Origin: Bryobacterales bacterium
GTDB lineage: Bacteria; Acidobacteriota; Terriglobia; Bryobacterales; Bryobacteraceae
Length of the DNA stretch: 39,115 nucleotides
Direction of reading: 5' to 3'
NCBI GenBank assembly: GCA_003162425.1
Contig: PMOK01000051.1
Span: 1-39,115, forward strand
Shown here: piece after piece, positions 1 to 7,285 of the stretch
Numbering within the stretch: the stretch's first letter is position 1
How the letters are laid out: every line of letters starts with the position of its first letter
The notes under the pieces: generated by a model
The model's database searches: none
What the model was told of the DNA's origin: nothing
What the model saw: only the letters and a program-made list of their open reading frames with translations
Program-made: the position numbers and the translations under genes

Positions 1-1091
1 CTGCGATAGAAAACGTAGGAGACTGGAGCGATCTTCGAAAACTGCAGGCGTCCGTATGGGAAATAGGAAATTGCGAGCGAGAGAATCACTGCGGCGATCG
101 TAGACGGCATCCACGCTCTGCCCGCGACCGCGCAGAGCAGCAACAACGGAGGAAAGGCGATCAGCCAGTAGCCGACCCTGCCGCTGTGGATTCCGAGCAC
201 CAGGATCAGCGTGGGAATGATCCAAAACGCATAGCGCCACCACCCTTGCACCGCCTTTCGCTGGGCGACGAACGGCAATCCAAAAGCGACCAGCCATGGA
301 GCGAGATTCATGCCTGAATAGATGATGTTGTTCAAGGTCATGCTAAGGTGGCGCCGGAGCGGAGCTCCATAGAACACTGATGACACGCGAGCAGAGTCGT
401 GGAATTGGATTGACGTCAACTTAGAGAGAACACGCCAGCCTCCCACACTATTGGCCAAGGGAACATACCAGGCCAGGAACGCAAGCGTTCCGAGAATCGC
501 GCCCGCACAGACTGCGCGCCAGGCGTAACGCCAATGGCTGAGAGCCGCGGCAGCCACCAACGGAGCAAGCAGTGCCAGATTACTCTGGTGAAAACCTGCC
601 AGCAATCCGAGTGCGGCCAAACAGGCAACGATCCTCCACTGCCGCCGGCGAGGATCGAGGAACGCCAGGTAACCGGACACCAACGATGAGACCAGGTCCG
701 TAATACTGGGCGACGATATGGAACTGTTCAGGGCCACGCCGGGCGCATAAGCCAGCAGCGCGGTACAGGTGAGGGCGGAAGCCTGACTTTCAAGAATTCG
801 CAGGGCGAGAAGATAGAAAATCGCCAGAGCCAGCAGCGTCATCAGGAACGCGACAATGATTTGCGCTTGCATTGCTCCACCAGCCAGCGGCTCGAGAATC
901 CGCGCGCTGAGGACCCACAGAAGGTATCCGGGTGGGTGAGGCTGATGCTTGAAGACATTGAACTCCCTCATGCCGCGAGCGTATTGTGAGGAGTCCCAAT
1001 TGAAGGAGAAGCGCGCGCCGAAATCGAGGATGCGGAGTGCCAACCATAGGATCGCGAGGGCGAGGAAGAGGAAGCGTTGTCTAGCGGGCAC
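1..1091 (-). CDS. Polytopic membrane protein, glycosyltransferase family 39 / GT-C-like (3' end beyond window)
   Basis: The minus strand is open from a GTG at 1091 to the window edge, giving about 363 residues with the C-terminus missing. The N-terminus PARQRFLFLALAILWLALR is a membrane segment. It is followed by an extracytoplasmic loop with NWDSSQYARG and then HQPHPPGYLLW, which match the acidic catalytic-loop position and the HPPGxxLW element of GT39/protein-mannosyltransferase-like GT-C enzymes. Many further hydrophobic helices follow. GTG is chosen because an in-frame TGA lies one codon upstream and the ATG nearby is in another frame. It begins 35 bp after the pqqE stop on the same strand, so cotranscription with the pqq operon is likely. 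The substrate is unknown, and transfer of a sugar from a polyprenyl-phosphate donor is only a family-level inference. Confidence 0.75.
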   Translation of the reverse strand, partial: MPARQRFLFLALAILWLALRILDFGARFSFNWDSSQYARGMREFNVFKHQPHPPGYLLWVLSARILEPLAGGAMQAQIIVAFLMTLLALAIFYLLALRILESQASALTCTALLAYAPGVALNSSISSPSITDLVSSLVSGYLAFLDPRRRQWRIVACLAALGLLAGFHQSNLALLAPLVAAAALSHWRYAWRAVCAGAILGTLAFLAWYVPLANSVGGWRVLSKLTSIQFHDSARVSSVFYGAPLRRHLSMTLNNIIYSGMNLAPWLVAFGLPFVAQRKAVQGWWRYAFWIIPTLILVLGIHSGRVGYWLIAFPPLLLLCAVAGRAWMPSTIAAVILSLAISYFPYGRLQFSKIAPVSYVFYR

Positions 1092-1126
1092 GTTTCATTT
1101 TAGGGGGTGCATGGTTGCGGTGCGAG

Positions 1127-2203
1127 TCAGATCGGGTCGATGCGGTAGACCCAGTTCTGCTTCGCGCCGTTGACTTGACCGAGGATATCTTCAATTACCT
1201 TGTGCGACGGCGCCAGCGTGCAGACTGGATCCGTGGCGGCCGCATCGCCGGTGAGCAGGAAGGCCTGGCAGCGGCATCCGCCGAAATCGCGCGTGCGGCG
1301 GTCGCAGTTCTTGCATGGTTCAGGCATCCAGCTTTCATCCCGGAAACGGTTGATGGCCGGTGATTCCTCCCAGATCCAACGCAGCGGATGTTCGCGCGTG
1401 CTCGAAAATTCGAGCCCCGGAATCACCCCCGCAGCGTGGCACGGCAAGACTTGGCCTACGGGATCGATCAGCATCTGTTGATGGCCCCAGCCGTTCATGC
1501 AAGGCTTCGGATACTTGGCGTAATAGTCGGGCAAAACAAAATCGATTCGCAGGCGGCCTTTCAGGCGCTCGCGTGCGGCTTCCACGATCTCAATGGATCT
1601 ATCCACCTGAGCGCGCGTCGGCAACAGCGCTTCACGATTCTTGAGCGCCCAACCGTAATATTGCACGTGGGCGATTTCCACCCGCTGCGCGCCGCTCTGT
1701 TCGGCGAACGCGATCATCTCTTCCAGGCGATCCAGATTGCTCCGATGAACCACCATGTTCAGCGTGAACCCCACTCGACGCTCGCGGATCATCGCCGCCA
1801 TGCGCAGCTTGAGGGCGTGGCTGCGGGTTCCCGAAAATTCGTTCGCAGGGCCTTCCTCAATATCCTGGAAACTTAACTGGATGTGATCCAGGCCTGCGTC
1901 GATGAGGGCATCGAGTTTCCCTGGGTCCAATCCGACGCCAGAGGTAATGAGATTTATGTAAAGCCGAGCGGCGCGTCCGGCCTTGACAAGTTCTGCGATG
2001 TCGGTGCGCGCCAGGGGTTCACCGCCGGTGAGGTGCAACTGCAGCACACCCATTTCGCCGGCCTGCTGGAAAATGGAAATCCAATCGGCGGTGGAAAGCT
2101 CTTCGGAGCGTCGCTGCATCTCGAGTGGATTGGAACAATAGACGCAGTGCAACGGGCAGCGATGCGTGACCTCCGCGATCAGCGCCTTGGGTTCGTATTT
2201 CAT
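1127..2203 (-). CDS. pqqE: PqqA peptide cyclase (radical SAM), PqqE
   Basis: PqqE is a radical SAM enzyme that forms the Glu-Tyr carbon-carbon crosslink in the PqqA peptide, the first committed step of pyrroloquinoline quinone synthesis. The 358-residue product carries the CPLHCVYC cluster motif (CxxxCxxC) near residue 15. It has a glycine-rich LHLTGGEPLAR segment around residues 55-65 and a C-terminal SPASM region with multiple cysteines (KPCMNGWG, VLPCHAAG, EPCKNCDRR, GCRCQAF, DPVCTL). Length is typical for the family. The start overlaps pqqD by 4 nt (ATGA), indicating translational coupling. The E16-xxx-Y20 pair in the PqqA found upstream is its expected substrate. Confidence 0.96.
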   Translation of the reverse strand: MKYEPKALIAEVTHRCPLHCVYCSNPLEMQRRSEELSTADWISIFQQAGEMGVLQLHLTGGEPLARTDIAELVKAGRAARLYINLITSGVGLDPGKLDALIDAGLDHIQLSFQDIEEGPANEFSGTRSHALKLRMAAMIRERRVGFTLNMVVHRSNLDRLEEMIAFAEQSGAQRVEIAHVQYYGWALKNREALLPTRAQVDRSIEIVEAARERLKGRLRIDFVLPDYYAKYPKPCMNGWGHQQMLIDPVGQVLPCHAAGVIPGLEFSSTREHPLRWIWEESPAINRFRDESWMPEPCKNCDRRTRDFGGCRCQAFLLTGDAAATDPVCTLAPSHKVIEDILGQVNGAKQNWVYRIDPI

Positions 2204-2481
2204 ACGGATTCGAGAACCCCTCGTTCACGCAATCGCGTCAGCAGAGCTAGTGTCTCCGTCTCGATTCGCGCGGCATCCTCTGTGCCGTAGCGGTGCTGCA
2301 ACTCTTCAACGATTTCGCGTACCGAGCGTTCGCCATTCAAAAGCTCGACGATCTTGCGCGCCGGACCTTGCATGCGCAGCGCGCCCTCCGGAATCAGCAA
2401 TAGATCCTCGCGGGCGCCGGCCTCGCTCAGGCGGCATCCTGGCGCGAGACGCAGCACGCTCTCCTGGCCCACCTGGGTCAT
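2200..2481 (-). CDS. pqqD: PQQ biosynthesis peptide chaperone PqqD
   Basis: This 93-residue product fits PqqD, the RiPP-recognition-element chaperone that binds PqqA and delivers it to PqqE. Recognisable features are the beta-strand segment (RLAPGCRL, DLLLIPEGALRM), the GPARKIVELLNGERSVREIV helix-turn pattern typical of the family, and the helical end. It overlaps pqqC upstream and pqqE downstream by 4 nt each. It is a stand-alone gene here, not fused to pqqC as in some methylotrophs. Confidence 0.93.
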   Translation of the reverse strand: MTQVGQESVLRLAPGCRLSEAGAREDLLLIPEGALRMQGPARKIVELLNGERSVREIVEELQHRYGTEDAARIETETLALLTRLRERGVLESV

Positions 2482-3233
2482 GCCGGCTGATCCTGGTCAG
2501 GGCGGAACGCTCCGGGTGGTGGCCAGCCGGGTGTGACGTAGGCGTAATAGATTGCGTCCAACTGAGCCCAGAGAATATCGCATTTTGCGCTGAGCGCTCC
2601 GATCGCCAGTTCTTGCTCAGGACGCGTTTGTGCGTGCTCGGTAACCCAGGCGAGCGCGAATCGCGCGTCTTCGGGAGCCTGGGTGAGCCGTGCGTCGAAA
2701 TAAGCCAGACCGCCCGAGAGCCACGGATAGTGCTGGTGCAATCGATCGACGCGCAGTGAGATGAGATCGCGCGAGAACATCTCAGTGAGCGAGGATGCCA
2801 CGGCTTCTAGAAAACTACGTTTCGAAACCAGGTCGATATAAGCGTTCACGGCATATCGAACAGCCGGCAAAATTCCACGCTCCGCAATCACGGTCTCGCG
2901 CGGGACACCCGTGGCTTGCGCCAGTTGAATCCATTTTTCGATGCCGCCGGGGCGTGTGCCGTCGCCATCATGGTCGACGATGCGCTTGCGCCAGGCACGG
3001 CGAAAGGCCGAATCTTCGCCGCGAGAGAGGATGATGGAATCCTTGATGGGAATAATGCTCTGGTAGTAATAGCGGTTGAGCGCCCAGGCTTGAAGCTGAC
3101 CGCGGGTCAGCTTGCCTTCGTGCATCATCAGATGGAACGGATGCTTGTGATGGTATCGCTCGGCGCCGATTGCTCGCAGCCGGCGTTCCAGTTCAGCGGG
3201 CGCCAACAGTTCTTGTTCCTGCACTTCGATCAA
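2478..3233 (-). CDS. pqqC: Pyrroloquinoline-quinone synthase PqqC
   Basis: PqqC is the cofactor-less oxidase that performs the final ring closure and eight-electron oxidation to PQQ. The 251-residue protein has the family's usual length. Segments such as HPFHLMMHEGKLTRGQLQAW and NRYYYQSIIPIKDSIILSR, plus RKRIVDHDGD, match the conserved active-site helices of the TENA/THI-4-like fold. Its start overlaps the end of pqqB by 4 nt and its end overlaps pqqD by 4 nt. Confidence 0.96.
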   Translation of the reverse strand: MIEVQEQELLAPAELERRLRAIGAERYHHKHPFHLMMHEGKLTRGQLQAWALNRYYYQSIIPIKDSIILSRGEDSAFRRAWRKRIVDHDGDGTRPGGIEKWIQLAQATGVPRETVIAERGILPAVRYAVNAYIDLVSKRSFLEAVASSLTEMFSRDLISLRVDRLHQHYPWLSGGLAYFDARLTQAPEDARFALAWVTEHAQTRPEQELAIGALSAKCDILWAQLDAIYYAYVTPGWPPPGAFRPDQDQPA

Positions 3234-4147
3234 AGCGTTATCTCCATTCCGTCCCAGGCCACTTCCCAGCCGGAGTCGTTCACTGTGCGTCGCTCCGCGC
3301 TGTCGTCGTCCAGGATCGGATTCGTGTTGTTGATGTGAATAAAAACTTTCCTCGGCCGCTGGAGGCCGGACAAACGGTCCAGGCTTCCGCCCGCTCCAGA
3401 AATGGGGAGATGGCCCATCTGGCGCGCGCTACGCGTGATGCCGGGAATGTGCGAGGGTTCGTCATCGCTCCAGAACGTGCCGTCGAAAAACAGAAAGTCG
3501 CAAGTTTCCAGGCGTTTCAGCAAGGCGTCTGAGACGCAGCCGGCGCCCGGAAGAAACGCCAGCGTACCTCCGCCGGATTCTGGCGAAACCAACAAGCCGA
3601 TGGCAGCTTCGGCGGGATTTAATTCTGCGGAGCGCTTGGCGCTCACGAATCCTGGAAAGCTTGCGGTTAAAGGAATGGCTTCCAGCTGCGCACCACCGGC
3701 TGAAAACGGCCGGTCGAGTGGAAGATCATGCCATTCCACCTGGCCGGCGAAGCGCGCCAGCACGCCGAACATGGAATTGTCTTCGGTGAGAATTTTGCGA
3801 ACTGAAGCAGTGGCGTGGACGCGGAAACAATGAAACTCGCGGAGCAGCAGGAGGCCGAGGGCCTGGTCCACTTCAGCGCCGGTAAGAATCAGATCGCGGA
3901 TCGGAGAATGCCGCGCACCGTTCGCGTGCGACGGCCATAGTTCCGGCGTGGCATCGATTTGAATCCGAAGGTCGGGAGAGGCATTCAACAAAGTCCACTC
4001 ACCGGGTGCCGCGCTCCAAGCCAGTTGAGCCTGCGTTCGAGGGACGCCTGAGAATTTGCCCTCACGTAACCGGCGGCAATTGGGACAAGCGCAATTCCAT
4101 TGCGGAAATCCGCCGCCCGCCGCGCTGCCCAGAACTTTGAGGCGCAT
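3230..4147 (-). CDS. pqqB: PQQ biosynthesis protein PqqB (metallo-beta-lactamase fold)
   Basis: The 305-residue protein begins MRLKVLGSAAGGGFPQWNC followed by ACPNC, the hallmark PqqB N-terminus with its structural cysteine motif. PqqB has a metallo-beta-lactamase fold and is assigned a hydroxylation step on the tyrosine of the PQQ intermediate. The start ATG has no purine-rich Shine-Dalgarno sequence upstream (the preceding bases are pyrimidine-rich), unlike pqqA. This, together with the stem-loop in the pqqA-pqqB spacer, suggests lower translation of pqqB than of the pqqA peptide. Confidence 0.96.
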   Translation of the reverse strand: MRLKVLGSAAGGGFPQWNCACPNCRRLREGKFSGVPRTQAQLAWSAAPGEWTLLNASPDLRIQIDATPELWPSHANGARHSPIRDLILTGAEVDQALGLLLLREFHCFRVHATASVRKILTEDNSMFGVLARFAGQVEWHDLPLDRPFSAGGAQLEAIPLTASFPGFVSAKRSAELNPAEAAIGLLVSPESGGGTLAFLPGAGCVSDALLKRLETCDFLFFDGTFWSDDEPSHIPGITRSARQMGHLPISGAGGSLDRLSGLQRPRKVFIHINNTNPILDDDSAERRTVNDSGWEVAWDGMEITL

Positions 4148-4180
4148 GAGGAGGGATCAAATTGGGAAGGTGGGAGAAAT

Positions 4181-4216
4181 CGCACGCCGGCAATAAAACA
4201 CTGCTACCGGCGTGCG
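4181..4216 (-). promoter_or_regulatory. Perfect 10-bp stem-loop in the pqqA-pqqB spacer
   Basis: CGCACGCCGG at 4181-4190 and CCGGCGTGCG at 4207-4216 are exact inverted repeats around a 16-nt loop, located between the pqqA stop (4225) and the pqqB start (4147). There is no U-tract directly after the stem, so it is better read as a partial terminator, RNA processing or stability element than as a strong intrinsic terminator. In studied PQQ producers pqqA transcript exceeds pqqB-E, and a structure here fits that; the function is inferred. Confidence 0.65.
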
Positions 4217-4224
4217 ACCGGTAA

Positions 4225-4302
4225 TCAGAAATCGCCGTTGCTGTAAGAATTGATTTCGCAGCTCAAGCAGATTTCTTCAACTTGGGGAGTTTCCCATGTC
4301 AT
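4225..4302 (-). CDS. pqqA: PQQ precursor peptide PqqA
   Basis: A 25-residue ORF reads MTWETPQVEEICLSCEINSY then SNGDF. It has the diagnostic Glu-xxx-Tyr of PqqA (E16, Y20), the two residues crosslinked by PqqE and converted to PQQ, plus the N-terminal tryptophan (W3) and proline (P6) common in the family. The size matches known PqqA peptides (22-29 residues). AAAGGA lies about 7 nt before the ATG as a ribosome binding site. It sits directly upstream of pqqB on the same strand. The ORF is too short for most ORF-calling cutoffs. Two cysteines (C12, C15) are a less usual feature. Confidence 0.92.
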   Translation of the reverse strand: MTWETPQVEEICLSCEINSYSNGDF

Positions 4303-4373
4303 GGATGCATCCTTTATGGGTCAGCCAGTTGCTTCCCATGCTTATACTATCAATGGAACCGGCATGCCTGCAA
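4303..4373 (-). promoter_or_regulatory. Divergent pqqA / MFS promoter region, candidate -35 and -10 for pqqA
   Basis: On the minus strand TTGCAG (4368-4373) and TAGTAT (4344-4349) are separated by 18 bp and would give a leader of roughly 35 nt before pqqA. On the plus strand TATACT (4343-4348) could serve the divergent transporter. Matches are modest, and the assignment rests mostly on position. Confidence 0.3.
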
Positions 4374-5659
4374 GCGGCTATTCAGAGGGGGGGCGCCCGC
4401 TACCCTCGGATGCGGGCAGTACCGGTATTCGCACATTTCGCGCGTTGCGGCATCGCAACTTCCGGCTGCTCTGGAGTGGTCTGGCGTTCTCGGCGGTGGG
4501 AACGTGGATGCAAATCGTCGCGCAGAGCTTGCTGGTGCTGGATCTGACGCATGGTTCGGCGATGGCGCTGGGGGCTGTATCGCTGGTACAAGCGGCAGCT
4601 TTCCTGCTGTTTGCGCCGCTGGGCGGCAGCGTGGCCGATCGCTTTGATAAGCGGCGGCTGCTGTTCGTGACGCAAAGTCTCATGATCGTGTTCGCCGTAA
4701 CAATGGGCGTTCTGACGGCCGTAGGCGCGATCCGATTCTGGATGATTCCGCTGTTAGTCTTCGGCACAAGCGCCACGCTCAGTTTCGACCAACCTGCACG
4801 CAATGCATTGATCGCATCGCTGGTTCCAAAAGATGCGTTGATGAACGCCATTTCGCTGCAATCCGCAGTCTTCAATGGCGCTTCCATCCTGGGCCCGGCA
4901 TTAGCGGGCTTGACGTTGAGCCACCTGGGATACTCGGCGAATTTCTTTTTGAACGCAGCCAGTTTCCTGGCGGTACTTGGGGCACTGTTTTTTTTGAATA
5001 CCGAAGCTGTTGCGGCCACTCCGCGACCGCAGGGAGGGTTGCTCCGTTCCGTTGGGGAAGCACTGCATTTTATACGGCGCGATGCGGTGCTGCCGTCGGT
5101 GGTTTCGGCCTACGCCGCGCTTTTGTTTATCGGTCCGTCCGTGATTTTGATGGTGCCCTTTTTCACGCGGCAAGTTCTGCGTACCGGACCGACGGAACTG
5201 GGGCTTCTGTTTTCCGCGATTGGCGCCGGCACGGTTGTTGGCGCATTGACGGTGGCGTCACTAGGCGATCCTCCGCATAAGGAACGGCTCGCGTTAGGCG
5301 CGATACTGCTATGGACCGTGGCGCTGGCAGTGTTCGGATGGAGCGACAGCCTGCGGATCGCGGTGCCGGCGTTGTTCGTATTGGGAATGACCCAGAATGC
5401 CGCAGGTTCCACCACCATGACATTGCTGCAGATGCGCGTCCCGCCCGAGATGCGAGGCCGCGCCATGAGCCTGAACACGCTGCTGATAATGTGCATCCGT
5501 CCGCTGGGCGATTTTCCGGCCGGAGCAGTGATGGGCTGGTTGGGATTTCGGGAGGCGGTGCTGATCAGTGCCGGTTTGGTCGGTGTGGCGTTGTTGGTGG
5601 TTACCGCGCGGGCGGCCATTCTGAGCCGCGACCGGAAGGAAGCGTCACCTGATGGCTAG
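4364..5659 (+). CDS. MFS exporter (DHA3 / EntS-like)
   Basis: About 431 residues with 12 predicted hydrophobic helices. The N-terminal FRALRHRNFRLLWSG and SAVGTWMQIVAQSLLV, and the cytoplasmic loop GGSVADRFDKRRLL (the MFS A-like motif), are typical of the DHA3 drug/siderophore exporter group. The frame is open to an ATG at 4250, but those extra residues are antisense to pqqA. ATG 4364, preceded by GGAACC, is preferred because homologues begin shortly before FRALRHRNF; ATG 4301 is also possible. The last residues (SRDRKEASPDG) are encoded by a REP-like repeat that covers the stop codon region. Substrate is unknown. Divergence from pqqA makes a PQQ-related role possible but unproven. Confidence 0.85.
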   Translation: MPASGYSEGGRPLPSDAGSTGIRTFRALRHRNFRLLWSGLAFSAVGTWMQIVAQSLLVLDLTHGSAMALGAVSLVQAAAFLLFAPLGGSVADRFDKRRLLFVTQSLMIVFAVTMGVLTAVGAIRFWMIPLLVFGTSATLSFDQPARNALIASLVPKDALMNAISLQSAVFNGASILGPALAGLTLSHLGYSANFFLNAASFLAVLGALFFLNTEAVAATPRPQGGLLRSVGEALHFIRRDAVLPSVVSAYAALLFIGPSVILMVPFFTRQVLRTGPTELGLLFSAIGAGTVVGALTVASLGDPPHKERLALGAILLWTVALAVFGWSDSLRIAVPALFVLGMTQNAAGSTTMTLLQMRVPPEMRGRAMSLNTLLIMCIRPLGDFPAGAVMGWLGFREAVLISAGLVGVALLVVTARAAILSRDRKEASPDG

Positions 5660-5701
5660 GGAGTTGCGTTCGTGGTAGCGCTCCCTCCCGGTCGCGGCTC
5701 G
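5623..5701. repeat. REP-like palindrome, copy 1 (overlaps 3' end of MFS gene)
   Basis: Left arm GAGCCGCGACCGG at 5623-5635 continues AAGGAAGCG. The right arm at 5679-5701 reads CGCTCCC then TCCCGGTCGCGGCTCG, its near-complement. The left arm lies inside the MFS coding sequence and supplies its C-terminal residues, so the repeat straddles the stop codon at 5657-5659. The same core occurs near 8660, 12840, 24690 and 27410. Confidence 0.8.
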
Positions 5702-5761
5702 GAATGAATCGGTGGCGGAATGAATCAGTTGGCGGAACGGATCCGGTGCGCGGAACGGATT
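5701..5761. repeat. Four imperfect tandem repeats in the cdaA leader
   Basis: The decamer GGAAYGRATY occurs at 5701 (GGAATGAATC), 5717 (GGAATGAATC), 5734 (GGAACGGATC) and 5752 (GGAACGGATT), spaced 16, 17 and 18 bp, mostly preceded by GGC or CGC. The array ends 23 bp before the cdaA start. GATAAT follows at about 5771-5776 and could be a -10 element, which would leave almost no 5' leader. The function is unknown; an operator array or degenerate repeat debris are both possible. Confidence 0.6.
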
Positions 5762-5783
5762 CGAATCAAGCGATAATCAATAC

Positions 5784-6626
5784 ATGGGGCACTGGTTTCC
5801 ATTTCCGATCGCGGGAATACCCAAGTTCACCCCAACCGATGTCATCGACATTCTGGTGGTCGCGTTTCTCATTTATCAATTTTTGTTGATTATCCGGGGC
5901 CGGAGGGCCGCCCACGTTCTGGTGGGGCTTTGCATCCTGGCCGCCATCTACGGCGTAGCCGTGTGGGCCAAGTTGGAAGTGTTGCGCACAATTCTCGCTA
6001 CACTTGCGCCTTTCACCGCGATTGCCTTGATCGTGATGTTTCAAGCCGAGCTGCGCCGCATGCTGGCGCGGTTGGGCCGGCGGCCGTTCCTCGGAATCAG
6101 CCAATTGGAGCGCCGCGAGGTGACCCAGGAAATCTTGCTCGCCATCACGCATCTTGCACAAAAGAAAATCGGCGCGCTGATTGTAGTGGAACGAAAGATC
6201 GGCCTTCGCACGTTCGTCGAAAGCGGTGTAAATCTGGACGCGGCTATCTCGCGCGATTTGCTGTGCGCCATCTTTCACCCGGGCGGCGCGCTGCACGATG
6301 GCGCGGTAATCATCCAAGGCGACCGCATTGCCTCCGCCGCTTGCTTCCTGCCGTTGACCACCAACCCACTGCTGATCGCTGAACTCGGAACGCGCCACCG
6401 CGCCGCGTTGGGGATCACGGAAGAATCGGACTGCTTCTCGGTGATCGTTTCTGAGGAGACCGGAAGGATCTCGATTGCCGCATTCGGCGAAATTGAACTG
6501 GACGTCGAACCCGATCGCGTGGAACAACTGCTTACGGGACGGCTGGAACGGCGGGATCTTCAGATGTCGACGGCGCTGGCGCAGAACTCGGCCGCGGTGC
6601 GACAGCAGAGTTTTGACCGGCCATGA
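5784..6626 (+). CDS. cdaA: Diadenylate cyclase CdaA (c-di-AMP synthase)
   Basis: CdaA condenses two ATP into cyclic di-AMP at the cytoplasmic membrane. The 280-residue protein has about three N-terminal membrane helices (residues 15-90; DVIDILVVAFLIYQFLLII begins the first), then the DAC domain. The catalytic DGA motif (LHDGAVIIQGDRIASAAC) and the RHR motif (GTRHRAALGITEESD) are both intact, as is SVIVSEETG. It begins the classic cdaA-cdaR-glmM cluster, and its end overlaps cdaR by 4 nt. c-di-AMP typically controls potassium and osmotic homeostasis and cell-wall balance. Confidence 0.96.
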   Translation: MGHWFPFPIAGIPKFTPTDVIDILVVAFLIYQFLLIIRGRRAAHVLVGLCILAAIYGVAVWAKLEVLRTILATLAPFTAIALIVMFQAELRRMLARLGRRPFLGISQLERREVTQEILLAITHLAQKKIGALIVVERKIGLRTFVESGVNLDAAISRDLLCAIFHPGGALHDGAVIIQGDRIASAACFLPLTTNPLLIAELGTRHRAALGITEESDCFSVIVSEETGRISIAAFGEIELDVEPDRVEQLLTGRLERRDLQMSTALAQNSAAVRQQSFDRP

Positions 6627-7285
6627 AGTTCATTTTCGGCAACCTCGGTTGGAAGCTGCTCTCGCTCCTGATTGCAGTGGCGCTCTGGATCGCTGTAGCG
6701 CGGGAACCCGAACTTGCCACCTCCATCGCGGTCCCAATCGAATTCAGAAGCATTCCCGACGACCTCGATATTGGTTCCAACCTACCGGATCGGGTGCGGC
6801 TCGAGATTCGCGGATCTTCCGGCCGGCTGTCTCGGGACAGTCTTGCCGACCTGGCTGTCATTGTGGATCTCTCCGACGCCCGGCCTGGCGAACGGACCTA
6901 CAACATCCGCGCCTCCAACATAAATCTGCCGTCCGGAGTGAGCTTCTATCACGCGCTGCCGTCTCAGATTACGTTGCGATTCGATAAGCTGCTGACGAAG
7001 GAAGTGGATATTGTGCTGGCGCCGTATTCGAAGGGGCCGCCGGATGGCTATCGCGTTCGCTCCTATACGCTGGAACCCGCCAAGACCTTCATCCGTGGCC
7101 CGGAGCAGCGCGTGAAAAGCATCTCTCATGTGACGCTGGACCCGGTGGACCTGAGCAGCGTAATCAGCCGGGCCGAATTCCAGACCCATGTGAACCTGGG
7201 CGATCCGCAGGTTAGGCTCGAAGTTCCAAGCACCGTGAGACTGAAGGTCATCGTGGAAAAAACATCTCAAAAGGAAACGAAATAA
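6623..7285 (+). CDS. cdaR: YbbR-domain regulator CdaR
   Basis: A 220-residue protein with one N-terminal membrane anchor (LGWKLLSLLIAVALWIAVA, residues 8-26) and extracytoplasmic YbbR-like beta domains, with the LRFDK...VDIVLAP... repeat type visible. In Firmicutes CdaR binds CdaA and modulates its activity. ATGA overlap with cdaA and TAATG overlap with glmM show tight translational coupling. Sequence identity in this family is low; the call rests on topology, the YbbR pattern and operon position. Confidence 0.9.
   Translation: MKFIFGNLGWKLLSLLIAVALWIAVAREPELATSIAVPIEFRSIPDDLDIGSNLPDRVRLEIRGSSGRLSRDSLADLAVIVDLSDARPGERTYNIRASNINLPSGVSFYHALPSQITLRFDKLLTKEVDIVLAPYSKGPPDGYRVRSYTLEPAKTFIRGPEQRVKSISHVTLDPVDLSSVISRAEFQTHVNLGDPQVRLEVPSTVRLKVIVEKTSQKETK

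Noticed and set aside
4250..4363. Upstream extension of the MFS transporter to ATG 4250
   Set aside because: It would run antisense through pqqA and adds residues unlike MFS N-termini; a start near 4364 fits the domain.
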